From contig OX104112.1 in the NCBI GenBank assembly GCA_944474755.1, positions 67,008,433-67,072,432 of the forward strand: 64,000 nt of DNA, in the 5' to 3' direction. Positions 1 to 10,312 of the stretch are shown one piece after another (the first letter of the stretch is position 1; every line of letters starts with the position of its first letter). The notes under the pieces were generated by a model. The model had not been told where the DNA came from. It made no database searches and worked only from the letters and a program-made list of their open reading frames with translations. Source of the stretch: Limnoperna fortunei. Lineage: Eukaryota; Mollusca; Bivalvia; Mytilida; Modiolidae. A program made the position numbers and the translations under genes.

Positions 1-1290
1 GACTTAACTTAGATGATAATGTAATTTCAATAGGTGATTTAAACTCAGACCTTTACAACTCACAAAATAAGCGACTTGTAGAAACTATGAGTATGCTTAA
101 TTTAAAAAAAAACTACAAACAAGCTTACACGAGTTACCACTCACACTTGTACTCTCTAAGACCATATAATTTTGAGTGACAACTTAAAATATTTATTTTC
201 TGATGTGCCTTCGATAACTCGCAACATCAGCGATCTTGATGCATGATCATAGTTACAGTAAAAAAAATTATCGATTAAGTTCAAATTTTGAAACCTAATA
301 AAGCATCAGGACCAGATATCATTATTAACAAATTGCTAAAAATATACGCCGACTTTATTGTCACCCCTATTTTTAAAGGTGGCGCATCTCTACCTCCGAG
401 TTATAGACCTATCTCACTGATAATTTGTGTCGAAAAAAGTTATGGAAAGAGTTATTTATGTGCCATAACTGTTATAATATATATTAACGACATTTCAATG
501 AATTCCTTCTGTAGACTACTTGCAGATGATTCTTCAATTACTCAGATAAGTACATCAACATTGTAAAACATGTTGTTGAACACGATATGATAGCGCTGGA
601 TGAATGGTAAGCAAGGTGGCTTATGTTCTTTAACCCAGTCAAAACTGAAGTGATGCTATTTTCTAATACCGAAATTATTATTCAAATTTTTTTCCCTCAA
701 TGGTCATATATTTAAATGAAAACTGTTAATAAAAATTCGTTCATTGATTTTAGAACAGATGGAAAACGGAACGTCAACATTGAAAATATTATACCTTGTG
801 GAAGACGTCACATCAATATCTCCGCAAATAAAAGTACCAATTATGTCCAAAAATTTTATTTTATATAAGACTGGTAAACTCGAGCAACTTCGGGTGGAAG
901 ATGCACGAATAGTGACTGGGTTGCATATTTTTACTAAAACTGATCAAGTTTATCACGAAGTCGCTTTTGGAAATGCTACAAGAAAGAAGACGTCAAAGAA
1001 AACTGCTTGTTTTGTATTACTAGTATTTATAATTAAAAAACTCACCTGCTAATTTACAAGTTCTTAATAAAATTCAAAGTTAAACAAATATCCTCTTAGA
1101 AATGGAGGTGCCTTTCTGTAGACTGTCTATAACAAGGGAGTCTTTTAGTCTCTGAACAATAAATGAGTGGAATTCGCAATTTCGATTCTTTGGTAAAATT
1201 TAAAACGTGCATTAAACCAAGTAAAGTCAATATCCACAGAGTACCTTTGTTCTTCATGTCATGTCCTCCTTTGTTCTTCATGTCAGGTCC
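1..1290 (+). pseudogene. Degenerate LINE: endonuclease and reverse transcriptase remains
   Basis: Pieces of a non-LTR retrotransposon ORF2 can be followed in order through several frames. Positions 6-177 encode an AP-endonuclease piece with an IGDLNSDLY motif, equivalent to GDFN. Positions 285-560 encode KPNKASGPDII, then PPSYRPISL, then a residual ADD active site. Positions 597-660 encode an NPVKTEVMLF stretch typical of the RT thumb. Positions 885-1000 encode LEQLRVEDARIVTGL, a C-terminal LINE signature. About 1107-1280 still resembles the final RLS..TINEWN segment. Stops and deletions between the blocks show it is dead. The order of domains fits a Jockey/CR1-like LINE, but I cannot fix the clade. 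The 5' end lies outside the window. Confidence 0.7.
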
Positions 1291-1343
1291 TAGAAAAATA
1301 ACATTATATTTACCCAACTTAGATATTCTGCATCTTTCCTAAA

Positions 1344-1840
1344 CTAGGATTTACACAAAGTGAACTTTGCTTTCTTGTTCTGCATTTTGCTATCTTTGGG
1401 TAGTTCTTGCCATTTGGTATTACTGTGAGCCAGCATAAGAGTGTCTATTTGGTGCAGTATTGGTTTTCTGATAGTTTCCCATCTAGTGCAGTCTAGTAGT
1501 AGATAGTCGGTTGTTTCTTCTGCTTCAAGACAGGCGCTACAGGTGGTCTGACTTCCCTCCTTAAAAATTTTAGATCTCAGAGGCTGCAAGATATATTTGC
1601 CAGTTAGGAGCTTCATTTTGATTGGTTACCGGTAGATGTCTCTTGTAGTGTGGCTTCTGATCTTCAATAGTTTATGAACTTTTCTGGCTCTGAAGGTGTT
1701 TCATCCCTTGGTAGAGGCTGGCAGAATGTTTTATTTCATAAACCCAGTATTTTCCTATCTCCCTTTTGATATCGTTGACTTTAGCGGTTGTTATATTATG
1801 GCTTGCTAGGAGATCCCGAGCGTCTCCAAGGTTGTATTTG
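1344..1840 (-). pseudogene. LINE C-terminal fragment with zinc-knuckle-like motif
   Basis: The minus strand encodes a YNLGDARDLL...YWVYEIKHSASLYQGMK stretch, a frameshift, and then MKLLTGKYILQ followed by CSACLEAEETTDYLLLDC. The last part resembles the KLLTGTY...C-x2-C-x7-H-x4-C tail found after RNase H or RT in many animal LINE polyproteins, with Tyr in place of the usual His. It is cut at its upstream end by the TIR element that begins at 1841. It is a relic in the opposite orientation to the LINE relic at 1-1290. Confidence 0.5.
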
Positions 1841-2169
1841 CTATCGAGAATGGAGAAATCCGATAATCCAAGAGTACTAATGTAGGATTCTGTTTCTCGA
1901 ATTTAAAAAGTAGTAAATTTGCGAAATGAAGTACAATTCTCCCAACCTCAATTTTACGTTCATGACAAGAATACGCGGTAAATGTAAAGTGTTTGTTTAT
2001 GACGTCATGAGTTCTCATTATGACGCTATTATTTTAAACCAATCAACTGCTGAGAACAATAAATTCACTTGTGACGAGAACTATATTTTCCACACCGGTC
2101 AAGCGGAATAGAGAAATATAGGATCTTGTATTGGTACGAGTGGATTATCGGATTCTCCAATCGAGATAG
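1841..2169. mobile_element. MITE-like element with ~45-bp terminal inverted repeats
   Basis: The left end (CTATCGAGAATGGAGAAATC...) and the reverse complement of the right end (CTATCTCGATTGGAGAATCC...) match over roughly 45 bp with a few differences. The ~330-bp interval has no coding capacity. It interrupts the minus-strand LINE relic at 1344-1840. An internal ~145-bp segment (about 1961-2106) recurs just outside at 2210-2357. I saw no clear target duplication. Confidence 0.55.
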
Positions 2170-2209
2170 TTAAATTATGGAATTTTAAGTCCAAGCCTTG
2201 GCCATGAGC

Positions 2210-2357
2210 CATGACGTGAATACGCGGTAAATTGAAGGTGTTTTGTTTATGACGTCATGAGTTCTTATTGTGACGTTATTATTTTTAACCAATCAAATGC
2301 TGAGAACAAAAAATTCACTAGTGACGAGAAATATTTTTTTCACACCGGTCAAGCGGT
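2210..2357. repeat. Second copy of the MITE internal segment
   Basis: This stretch repeats 1961-2106 with about 90% identity by eye, including the GACGTCATGAGTTCT core and the CACACCGGTCAAGCGG end. Only the inner part of the element is present, so it is either a truncated neighbour copy or a local duplication. Confidence 0.6.
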
Positions 2358-2387
2358 TGAAATATTACGTCAAAATTAGAGAAATTG

Positions 2388-2650
2388 AGATCTCGATCAA
2401 ACAAGTGTATCGTTATCTTGAGAAAACGATACACCTGTTTTTTCGAGATAACTTGTATTTCGTTTTCTCGATAACGATATCTTTATATTGAGATCACGAT
2501 ATAACAGTATCGTTTTCTGGAGATGACGATAGACTGTTTTATCGAGATCTCGATATAACAATTTCGTTTTCTCGAGATAACCGATATCTTTATATTGAGA
2601 TCACGATATAACAATATCGTTTTCTCGAGATAACGATATAACAATTTTTT
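2388..2650. repeat. Palindromic TATCG/CTCGAGATA repeat block
   Basis: The motifs CGTTTTCTCGAGATAACGAT and TTATATTGAGATCACGATAT alternate, with a higher-order period near 106 bp (for example TATCTTTATATTGAGATCAC at 2479 and 2585). Many sub-motifs are self-complementary (ATCGAGATCTCGAT, TCTCGAGA), so both strands can fold. No coding content. Confidence 0.6.
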
Positions 2651-2655
2651 ATTTT

Positions 2656-3372
2656 TCGTGTCCCTTTACGGCTCCCGTAGAAGGACGACACAATAAAAGC
2701 ATATTATATTTTTAATACGTCGCTTCATTAAGCACTTATACATTTTATGGTGGCCAATATTATTTTAACTAACAGCTGACGTTGCCTATTTATGACATCA
2801 AAATGACCGACGTTCAGGGATTGTTGCAATCGGAACATCCGTCGGCCATTTCCGTCAATCCAACCTACTTATAATGACGTTACGTACGATGTTGGTACTA
2901 ATGTGATAGATCTGGGTTATTGGGCTGACTTCCAATAAGACTAAATCTAGGGTTCTAGAAGTTTATTATACCAGCAATATCATAAATCTACAATAGCAAA
3001 TGAATTATAATAAATACTAGTACATAACATATTTAACTTAATGAAAATAACAATCAACTACGAGAATCATGTATCACAGATTATGTTTAAAAGTACAGGT
3101 TACGTTCTGCAAATTGACCTCAGTGACCTTAAGGTCAAGTTTACTACTATATATTGTAATGTGTATTGCCTTGTGCTGTTTTAAAATGAATGTGATCTGT
3201 TTCGTGAAATTAACAATAAGCACAAAGGTATATAAATACTCATGGCGTGTACAAAATATTTGTATTCGGTACAATTTTCTCTTTTATAAATAACTTTATA
3301 CTAATCTTTATGTTTTACTACATTTGTTCATGATCAAAAATAGAAAATAACATTTTGACTTTGGCAGTACAA
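2656..3372. other. No gene seen
   Basis: AT-rich sequence with no recognisable protein, RNA or repeat beyond short palindromes. Confidence 0.5.
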
Positions 3373-3443
3373 CTAAAAATACTTTTCTGCCAAGGGACGT
3401 AACTCCACAGTACTAATTACTAAAAATACAATTAAAAACTTAC

Positions 3444-3624
3444 CACTTGTGGAGTGAAATATTCTGCTGGGAAACTGATGATGCCTTACATCAACAATAC
3501 TCTCAGAACATACTGATAAACTGAAAACCATAAATAGAAACAATACTAAATATTTCGTCTCAAAAATAGGTACGTTAAGAATAACATTGTATAACAACCA
3601 TCCTAATAAAAACCAGTTACTCAT
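3444..3624 (-). CDS. Possible first exon of a secreted or membrane protein
   Basis: The minus strand reads from a Met through a hydrophobic stretch (YLVLFLFMVFSLSVCSES), which would serve as a signal peptide or anchor with a plausible cleavage site near SVCSE. The frame then runs into a consensus 5' splice donor (ACAAGTG|GTAAGT, exon ending at 3444). No homology is recognised and no following exon was identified downstream on this strand, where the region becomes repetitive. The call rests on a signal peptide plus a donor site and could be chance in AT-rich DNA. Confidence 0.2.
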
Positions 3625-4054
3625 TTGTAAAAATCATCAGTTCCCTTACATTTACAATTATCGTACTTGTAAAGCACAAACAAATATTTATAAGACTTTA
3701 ACTTCTTTTGTAAATCGTGTAAAAAATGAGCTTGGATTGAGCTAAAAATCACTCATACTCGCATACATGGAGGTTACTCAAGCATGCCGCGTGCAGTTTA
3801 AATGTACCAAGGACGGGCGAAAATAATAGCAAGACTTGAATGTGTTATGAATAAAAGTGACTTATAAAGATATAGAATTAGTAAAGAAATGAACTTACAG
3901 TCTGTCGTCAAAACGATGTCAGGAGTCGTATGGAAATGTACAAAGAGATATAACGTCTAACCTTCTCGAAATCTCGGGTACGACTCACATAGACCGCCAA
4001 AACGAACCAACCAATAGAATGAAAGAAGTAATCAAATACGTAACACACATATAG
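3625..4054. other. No gene seen
   Basis: Unique-looking AT-rich DNA flanking the 3' LTR of the Gypsy element. No open frame of note. Confidence 0.5.
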
Positions 4055-4193
4055 TGAATATGCAAATTAAGACTTTAAATATTGTAACTGTTTCAAAGAA
4101 ATAGTTTATTTTAGAAAAAAAATGAATATACACGGTACATTTTAACAAAATATATCAACATATATAAAATAGCAAAATAAACACTCTGCTACA
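4055..4193 (-). repeat. 3' LTR of the Gypsy element
   Basis: On the minus strand it runs from TGTAGCAGAGTG to ATATTCA, so it has TG...CA ends. It matches 9544-9683 with only a few substitutions and one 2-bp indel. A purine-rich tract (AGGGGAGAA, complement of 4194-4203) lies directly inside it, as expected for the polypurine tract. At about 140 bp it is short for a Gypsy LTR. Confidence 0.75.
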
Positions 4194-4203
4194 TTCTCCC
4201 CTG
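4194..4203 (-). other. Polypurine tract of the Gypsy element
   Basis: The minus strand reads a purine run (AGGGGAGAA) immediately before the TG of the 3' LTR. This is the standard site for plus-strand DNA priming. Confidence 0.55.
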
Positions 4204-4279
4204 TGTCAGAAAATGACTTCCACGTCATCCAATCCAAATCTTCCCCCTCTCTGAAAACTTGTCGTCCTCGGCAAACATA

Positions 4280-5581
4280 TTACGTCGTCTTCATGATGTA
4301 AAGAATAGTCCTTTCCAGCTCGTTCTCTAAACCTTTAAATCTTCCTTTTCTCGCTTCAGACTCGAGCCAAGTAATTTTCATTAACCATTCCGGTTGCTGT
4401 TGCTGACTAACTGCTTGCTTCGACAAAACATATTCACTCAGGTATCCAGGAAGCTTCCGGTTCCTCTGAGGTCTCTGTGATAGTGGCGAGTCTCGTGGTG
4501 GTGTTGGCAATACTCGTCTTCTCCGTTGTGTAGCCGGTGTTCTAGGAGCATGTGTGGGTGACTCATCTGCCTCAATCTGTGACGGTTCTGTCAACGCACT
4601 CTCATCTGGTATCGAAGTGTCTTCTTCAATTTCCTGAGCAGTCGTCTGAACAAATTCCTCGTCACCAACAGGGGTAGATTCTGCAGTTCCTCTGTCGACT
4701 GCAGGGAAAGCGTCCTCTCCAAAATCTGTAACCTGTATTTCCTCTCTCCTGGGCTCAGCATGGCCGTCACCAGTGAATCCAAGAGTTCCATCCTCCTGTC
4801 CTTCCACAGCTTGATCATCACTGTTCGTGTTGAACTGTGTACTCTGACCAGGTATATAATAATATCCAAACTCCTGTTCCGACTCCTCGTCTGATTCCTC
4901 CGTGGCGGTGTTTTCCTCGCCAATCACTTCAGACTTCGTCGTTCTAATATCCACAGGCTTCTCTTTCTGCTTCCGTTGCCTGGGTGCAGGACGTTTCTTT
5001 TGTTTCTTTTCATCATTGGGCAGATCTCCAATAGGCAAAAGGTAATTGCGATGAAGTGTTCGTTTTCTTCCTTCACCATTCTCCTTCTTGACCACATACA
5101 CGGGTATTCCAGAGTTAGGTTGGCTAACAATCCGGTAAGTGTCATCCTCCCACTTATCAGCCAATTTATGACGTCCATCGAAAGCTAGGGTCTTGACTAA
5201 AACTCTATCTCCAGGTTTCAGTACGGCTCCTTTTATCTTCTTATCATATCCTGACTTCTGTTTGATCTGGGCGTTGTTGATGTTCTTACTGGCAATGTCA
5301 TAAACGGTCTTCAAACGGTGTTGCATTTCCTCTGCATACTTCGTCTTTGGAACTCTATCACCATCCTCTCCAAGTCCAAAAGCAACGTCTATGGGTAACT
5401 TTGGCTGTCTTCCGAACATCAGGAAGTATGGTGAGAATCCAGTTGTTGTTTGACGGGTACAGTTGTATGCGTGAACCAGACTAGCTACGTGTGACTTCCA
5501 ATCTTTCTTCTGGGTGTTCTCTAAGGTTCCAAGCATGTTCATGATAGTTCTGTTGAAACGCTCTGGAATTCCATTTCCCAT
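4280..5581 (-). pseudogene. pol: Integrase C-terminal half and tail (Gypsy pol, fragment)
   Basis: The fragment opens with MGNGIPERFNRT, which carries the third catalytic residue (Glu7) of the DDE integrase core. It continues through the rest of the core (HAYNCTRQTTTGFSPYFLMFGR) and an SH3-like DNA-binding region ending in RTLHRNYLLPIG near residue 180. The last ~250 residues are acidic, proline- and glutamine-rich and of unknown function. The apparent start codon is internal to pol: the true reading frame continues upstream but is cut by the inverted duplication at 5553-5640. The encoded enzyme would insert the element's cDNA into the genome, but this copy cannot make it intact. Confidence 0.8.
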
Positions 5582-6152
5582 CGGGTGATATACACCATAT
5601 CACCCGATGGGAAATGGAATTCCAGAGCGTTTCAACAGATTTAGTCATGCCGGTGATGTCACAGAGCTCTTTTTTGATCTTAGAACAGAAATTAGCACCT
5701 TGGTCGGAATGGATCCTATCCGGCAAACCATAGTGGACGACAAAGTTGTTGAAAAATGCGTCGGCTGTTGTCCTCGCTGTCTGGTTTCGTGTTGGTATCG
5801 CTAAGGCATAACGGGTAAAGTGGTCGACGATGACAAGCAGGTTCTCATAACCTCCCTTGGATCTGTCAAGTGTAAGGTAATCCATACAAACTAGTTCAAG
5901 GGGCTGGGTCGTCTCGACACTGGTGAGAGGAGCCTTGTCTGTTACTGCCTTTCGTCGAATACATCTGTCGCAATTGGAAATCCACTTGTCCACATCTCTA
6001 TTCATTCCAAACCAGATGAATCTGTCTCTTACAAGTGATACAGTCTTATCTCTACCTTGGTGTCCCATGTCATCGTGTAAGGCTGAAAGTACCTTTCCAA
6101 TACAAGCTTCTGGTAGGACCAGCTGTTTCTGTCGCTCACCATCAATGTTCAC
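5481..6152 (-). pseudogene. pol: Integrase N-terminal half (Gypsy pol, fragment)
   Basis: Contains the HHCC zinc-binding domain (His26, His31, Cys61, Cys64) and the first two catalytic aspartates of the integrase core (Asp91 in CMDYLTL and Asp150 in HSDQGANF). After KSVET near residue 175 the frame enters the inverted duplication and becomes nonsense, so the catalytic Glu lies in a separate frame (4280-5581). Its own start is internal: the coding sequence should be continuous with the RNase H frame upstream, from which it is separated by a one-base frameshift near 6180. Confidence 0.8.
5553..5640. repeat. Inverted duplication (hairpin) inside the integrase
   Basis: About 43 bases ending near 5595 are followed, after a 2-3 base centre, by their near-perfect reverse complement up to 5640. 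Both arms carry the integrase segment encoding MGNGIPERFN, once in each orientation. The extra inverted copy shifts the frame and separates the second catalytic Asp from the Glu. Confidence 0.85.
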
Positions 6153-6859
6153 AACTCTGTACAGTACTCCATCTCCATTTTCAGCTTGTCAAAGTTGTTG
6201 AGAAACCAACTATTCCATGGTGTTTTCTCTAGTTGCTCCTTCTTTGGTTTCTGGTGTTGATCAATCCAATAAATCCAATCCTTGATGTAATAATCTCTCT
6301 TCTGTTCAATCCTAATGTCAACTAGGTACTGAGATGGTAAACAGGGATCATCAGTCGGAGTTGTAGCTGCCATCGATAACGTCTTGACGTAGGGTTGAGC
6401 ATGCTGGAGACTGCATATGGCTTTTACAGAGTCGTTGCTGATGTTCGTAGAGTTGGTACGTCCAAATAGCTCCGGCAGTCTGGAAAGTGCGTCTGCGTCA
6501 GCATTTGACGAACCTGGTCTGTAGACGATATTAAAATTGTAGGATGACAGGGCTGAAATCCACCGATGACCAGTAGCATCCAGTTTGGCTGTCGTGAGGA
6601 CGTAGGTAAGCGGGTTGTTGTCCGTTACAACTGTGAAGGTGTTGCCAAATAGGTAGTCGTGGAACTTCTCAGTCACACTCCACTTGAGGGCAAGAAACTC
6701 TAGCGTGTGGACCGGATAATTCCTCTCTGTCTTGCTGAGTCCTCTACTTGCGTAGGCAATCACTCGCTTCTGGTCTCCCTGTTGCTGGTATAAAACACTT
6801 CCAAGTCCAAGCATGGAAGCATCAGTATGCAGCTCAAACGGTTCCTTATAGTTGGGCAT
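6149..6859 (-). pseudogene. pol: RNase H and connection domain (Gypsy pol, fragment)
   Basis: Begins MPNYKEPFELHTDASMLGLGSVL, the standard Gypsy RNase H start with its catalytic Asp in HTDAS. Later motifs include YPVHTLEFLALKWSVTEKF (catalytic Glu region), VVTDNNPLTYVL (Asp) and NADADALSRL, the usual RNase H end. It is separated from the RT frame upstream by a one-base frameshift near 6850 and from the integrase frame downstream by another near 6180. RNase H would degrade the RNA strand during reverse transcription. Confidence 0.8.
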
Positions 6860-9021
6860 CCAAGTATTGGTGGTGATGACAACTGTTTCTTCAAGTTCTG
6901 GAAAGCATCTTCCTGTAGTTTATCCCAAACCCATGCAGTAACTGTCGGTGTCTTTTGTTTCCGTCGACTGGACTTCTGTGGAGCAGGCATCAAATCCGTG
7001 AGAGGGCGTGCTATCTTGGAGAAGCCTTTGATGAACTTGCGGTAATAGCCGACAAATCCAAGGAATCGACGTACTGCCTCTGGTGTGGTGGGTCGGGGCC
7101 AGTTGGTTACCTTCTCAATCTTCTCTGGATCTGGTGAAATCCCATCCTTGGAGACTATGTGGCCGATGTACTTCACTTTGTCTTTACAGAAAACACACTT
7201 CTTTGGGGACAGCTTGAGATTGTGTTCTCGAAGTCGCTGTAGTACTCTCGCCAACCTGTCAAGGTGTTCCTCAAATGTCTCAGAAAAGATGATCAAGTCG
7301 TCGAGGTATATGAAGCATATATCTAGATGAAGATCTCCTAGTATCTGTTCCATAAGTCGCTGATACGTCGCAGGGCTGTTTACAAGGCCAAAAGGTAATC
7401 TGTTAAATTCATAAAAGCCAAGCGGTCCAACTGTAAATGCTGTTCTAGGCTTGTGGCTCTCTTCTACCTCTACCTGGTGGTATCCACTCTTCATATCTAG
7501 GACCGTGAAGTAGTTGTTTCCTCCTAAGGCATCCAATATTTCCTCACTTCTAGGAAGAGCATATGAATCTTTTATGGTCAGGTTGTTAAGCTGGCGGTAA
7601 TCAATGCACATTCTGAGCTTCGAGTCCTTCTTCCGTACTAACACTACGTTGGAACTCCATGGTGAATGGCTGCGTCTAATAATTCCGGCGGTGAGAAGCT
7701 GCTGTAGGTGGGATCGAACTTCATCAAACAAAGCTGGTGGAATACGACGGGTACGCTGCTTAAATGGTCGCTTATCTGATAACTCAATGCGATGTTTCAC
7801 TGTAGTGGTGTGGCCTATGTCTGTATCTGATGTGCTAAAAACATCTCGGAACTGATGAAGTAGTTCTCTGGCTTTCTGTATCTGATCGTCTGTAAGTAAT
7901 TCTGTAGCAATAGTTGACTCATTCCATGCATCCTTGTCCATATCATCGGGTATCTCAATGTCTGTAACTGAAACTGGCTGTAGTTCACATAAGATGGCAT
8001 TGGGCGACACTGTAACTGTTCTTGTAGTCACGTTGCTGATGTGAATAGGTATGATGCCGTTCTTTCTGTAGTCATACGATACTAAAGTTGGTGCTACATC
8101 TAAATCTGAAGGGATCGCTGCTCTATCAGTTGACTGAACAAGTCCACAAACAGGATGGTATGGCAGTTCGTGATCCATGTATCCCTGTAATACGACATCT
8201 CTGTTAGGTGGTATACGGATAGTCTTTCCTTCAGCGCTCTTGATGATGGCAAGTCTGTTATTTCTCTTCTCCAGCTCTTTATCTCTGAGTAGCAAACATT
8301 TAAACGCCATATACCAAGGGGTGTGGAGATCAGCATTCTGTAGAAATCTTGGACCAAATCGTTGTTTCACATCTGTCATGGCAGCTGTCAAAATGTTGGT
8401 ACCAAGTAGAAGTGGAACTATCTTGTTGTAGGTGCTATCTGGTACCACTAGCAGAAGACACTGGTGAGGTCTTTCACTCATGGCAGAACCTGGTAAAACC
8501 ACTTCAGCAGTGATGTAACCTAGGTATGGCAATCTTTCTCCATCAGCGCATTCTATGTTGAGTATAGTATTCAAAGTCTGTATGGGACAGTCGGACAGGA
8601 ACTGACGGTGAAAATCTCTGCTGACTGTACTTACAGTGGATCCTGTGTCCAATAAAGCTGATGTTGAAATACTATTAATCTTTACTGTGGCTTCGTTAGG
8701 GCTACCTAAGAGTCCATTGATACCATCTGCAGTCTGCTGTTGGTACATCTTGGCTTCTACGTTGATATGCTGGTAGTTGATAGCTTTCCTAACATGATCA
8801 AGTCGAACTCGACACGCAAAGGCCATATGGTTAAGTCCACCACATCTGTAGCAAATAAACGGCTCCCTATCTCGGTGTGTAGATGCAGAAGGAACTGTTG
8901 ACCGGTCCTGCATAGAAGTATCATCATCCCAGTATGGACGCTTGCGTCTACGTCGGCGATGTCTACGACGTCTGTGATTAGGCTGTTGGCTGTAGGTATA
9001 GTCCTCAGGTTGATGAAACAT
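6760..9021 (-). pseudogene. pol: Nucleocapsid zinc knuckle, protease and reverse transcriptase (Gypsy Gag-Pol)
   Basis: A 753-residue frame. Residues 16-28 are an Arg/His-rich basic patch. Residues 57-70 form a CX2CX4HX4C zinc knuckle. Residues 121-128 (SALLDTGS) are the aspartic protease active site. Reverse transcriptase spans about 420-680, with LDMKSGYHQ around Asp509 and the catalytic YLDD at 572-575, followed by the thumb and connection (GFVGYYRKFIKGFSKIARPL). The upstream capsid part of Gag is missing or unrecognisable. The frame fails near 6850, at the junction with RNase H. The start at 9021 is the first Met and may not be the original Gag start. Confidence 0.85.
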
Positions 9022-9543
9022 AGCTAAGGTATATCAAGTGTAATATTTTATCTAAAAATTTACTAACCTTAAACGTTGTTGAAGAATCTACAATAAACAA
9101 AGTAAGAATCTGAAACAGAAATAAACACTAGCTATACTATATAGCCAAATGGTGTACCTGAAATAGTAAACAAAACACTGTAGTTTTGGGGCTATATTTT
9201 ATTCAAACTAATATAGGCCAGGCCAAAATATCAAATAAGTCTCATTACTAAATGACTAATGCAAACGCATTTAGTCTAAAGTGAAATACTCCTGAAATGT
9301 AAATAATAAAACACAAGTAAGATGTACAAGGGTTAAATGTATAATATATAACTACACACACACCACACTACTGCAATCTACATAAGTTAAATATAATGCA
9401 AGTAAATTGAAAACTGACTTGCACCGTAAAGTCAATATAAATCTGTGTCAAATAAGTACCAAACCTTGATACTAATATGGGTAACCAAGACTAAGAAAAA
9501 TGACAAACTGTCAAGGACCAACAACTCAAATGAAACCAACTAA
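9022..9543 (-). other. 5' internal region of the Gypsy element without a Gag ORF
   Basis: This ~520-bp stretch between the 5' LTR and the zinc-knuckle frame should hold the leader and most of gag. It shows only stop-rich AT-rich sequence, so the capsid-coding portion is either deleted or decayed past recognition. Confidence 0.5.
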
Positions 9544-9683
9544 TGAATATCAAAGTAAGACTTTAAATATTGTAACTGTATTTCAAAGAAATAGTTTATT
9601 TTAGAAAAAAAATGAATATACACATTACATTTTAACAAAATATATCAACATATATAAAATAGCAAAATAAACACTCTGCTACA
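9544..9683 (-). repeat. 5' LTR of the Gypsy element
   Basis: Counterpart of 4055-4193 at the upstream end of the minus-strand element, with the same TG...CA ends. A clear tRNA primer-binding site immediately inside (below 9544) could not be assigned. The few differences from the 3' LTR imply a moderate age since insertion. Confidence 0.75.
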
Positions 9684-10020
9684 CTAATTTTAGTAACGTT
9701 AAAAGGACGTTATTTTTTTTACAGAAGGTTCACGTCTATGATTATTGTAAATTTCAAACCTGTTTGATCGACATTATTTCAAAAATTCATTTGAACAGTT
9801 TCAAAAAATTTTAAGAGATGGTAAATGTACATATCATTTATTGAAAAAAAACCCGTAATTTTAAAATAGCCATTCATTCGATTGACTTAAATCATTTTCT
9901 TGTTGCGAAGATAGTAAATTCCTTTGAAGACTTCAGTTAGCCTCTCGTAAGAAACTCCCCAACTAATCAGCGTGAAAACGGTCTTTTCCTTAACTTGTGC
10001 TCTGTGCCATGAGTATTTAA
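9684..10020. other. No gene seen
   Basis: AT-rich flank of the Gypsy element. No recognisable feature. Confidence 0.45.
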
Positions 10021-10312
10021 CAAGGGCGGATACAAAAAATAGGGCTAGGGGACGAAATTCGGGCACGGAGAATGGAGACTGTCGCGCCCTGGTGGGGGGG
10101 GGGGGGGGTCGGGGGGGACTAAACTCCCAGAAGCTGGTGAGATTAAGCAATTGGGAGGGTTCGATGACTACAAATTTTTACATCTTTAACACAATCTCGC
10201 TCACTTTTTCTTTTCTCTGTCTGTCTTTCCCGCTTTTTTTGCTCACATTCTCTTTCTTTTCCCCTTTTAAGAGGGGAGGGGGCGCGAAAGTCCCCTCCGG
10301 ATTCGCCACTGT
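10021..10312. mobile_element. Decayed GC-rich-ended MITE
   Basis: The left end (CAAGGGCGGATAC) and the reverse complement of the right end (CAGTGGCGAATCC) are imperfect inverted copies of a GTGGCGGATCC-type terminus that I associate with widespread animal MITEs. A long G run (about 10094-10120) lies inside, as is usual for that group. There is no coding capacity and no clear target duplication. Confidence 0.35.

Larger units (their letters stand above)
4055..9683 (-). mobile_element. Ty3/Gypsy LTR retrotransposon, inactive
   Basis: A 5.6-kb minus-strand element bounded by two ~140-bp direct repeats. The coding order is nucleocapsid zinc knuckle, aspartic protease, reverse transcriptase, RNase H, integrase, and that order (integrase last) defines the Ty3/Gypsy superfamily. 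Two single-base frameshifts and an inverted duplication break pol, and no capsid-type Gag is recognisable. The five bases flanking each LTR (TATAG on the left, CTAAT on the right) do not match, so a target duplication is not visible. Several breaks at once suggest an old or damaged copy, although single-base breaks could also be sequencing errors. Confidence 0.85.

Noticed and set aside
1926..2111. Small plus-strand ORF MKYNSPNLNFTF...
   Set aside because: Lies wholly inside the TIR element at 1841-2169, and its second copy at 2210 does not keep the frame.
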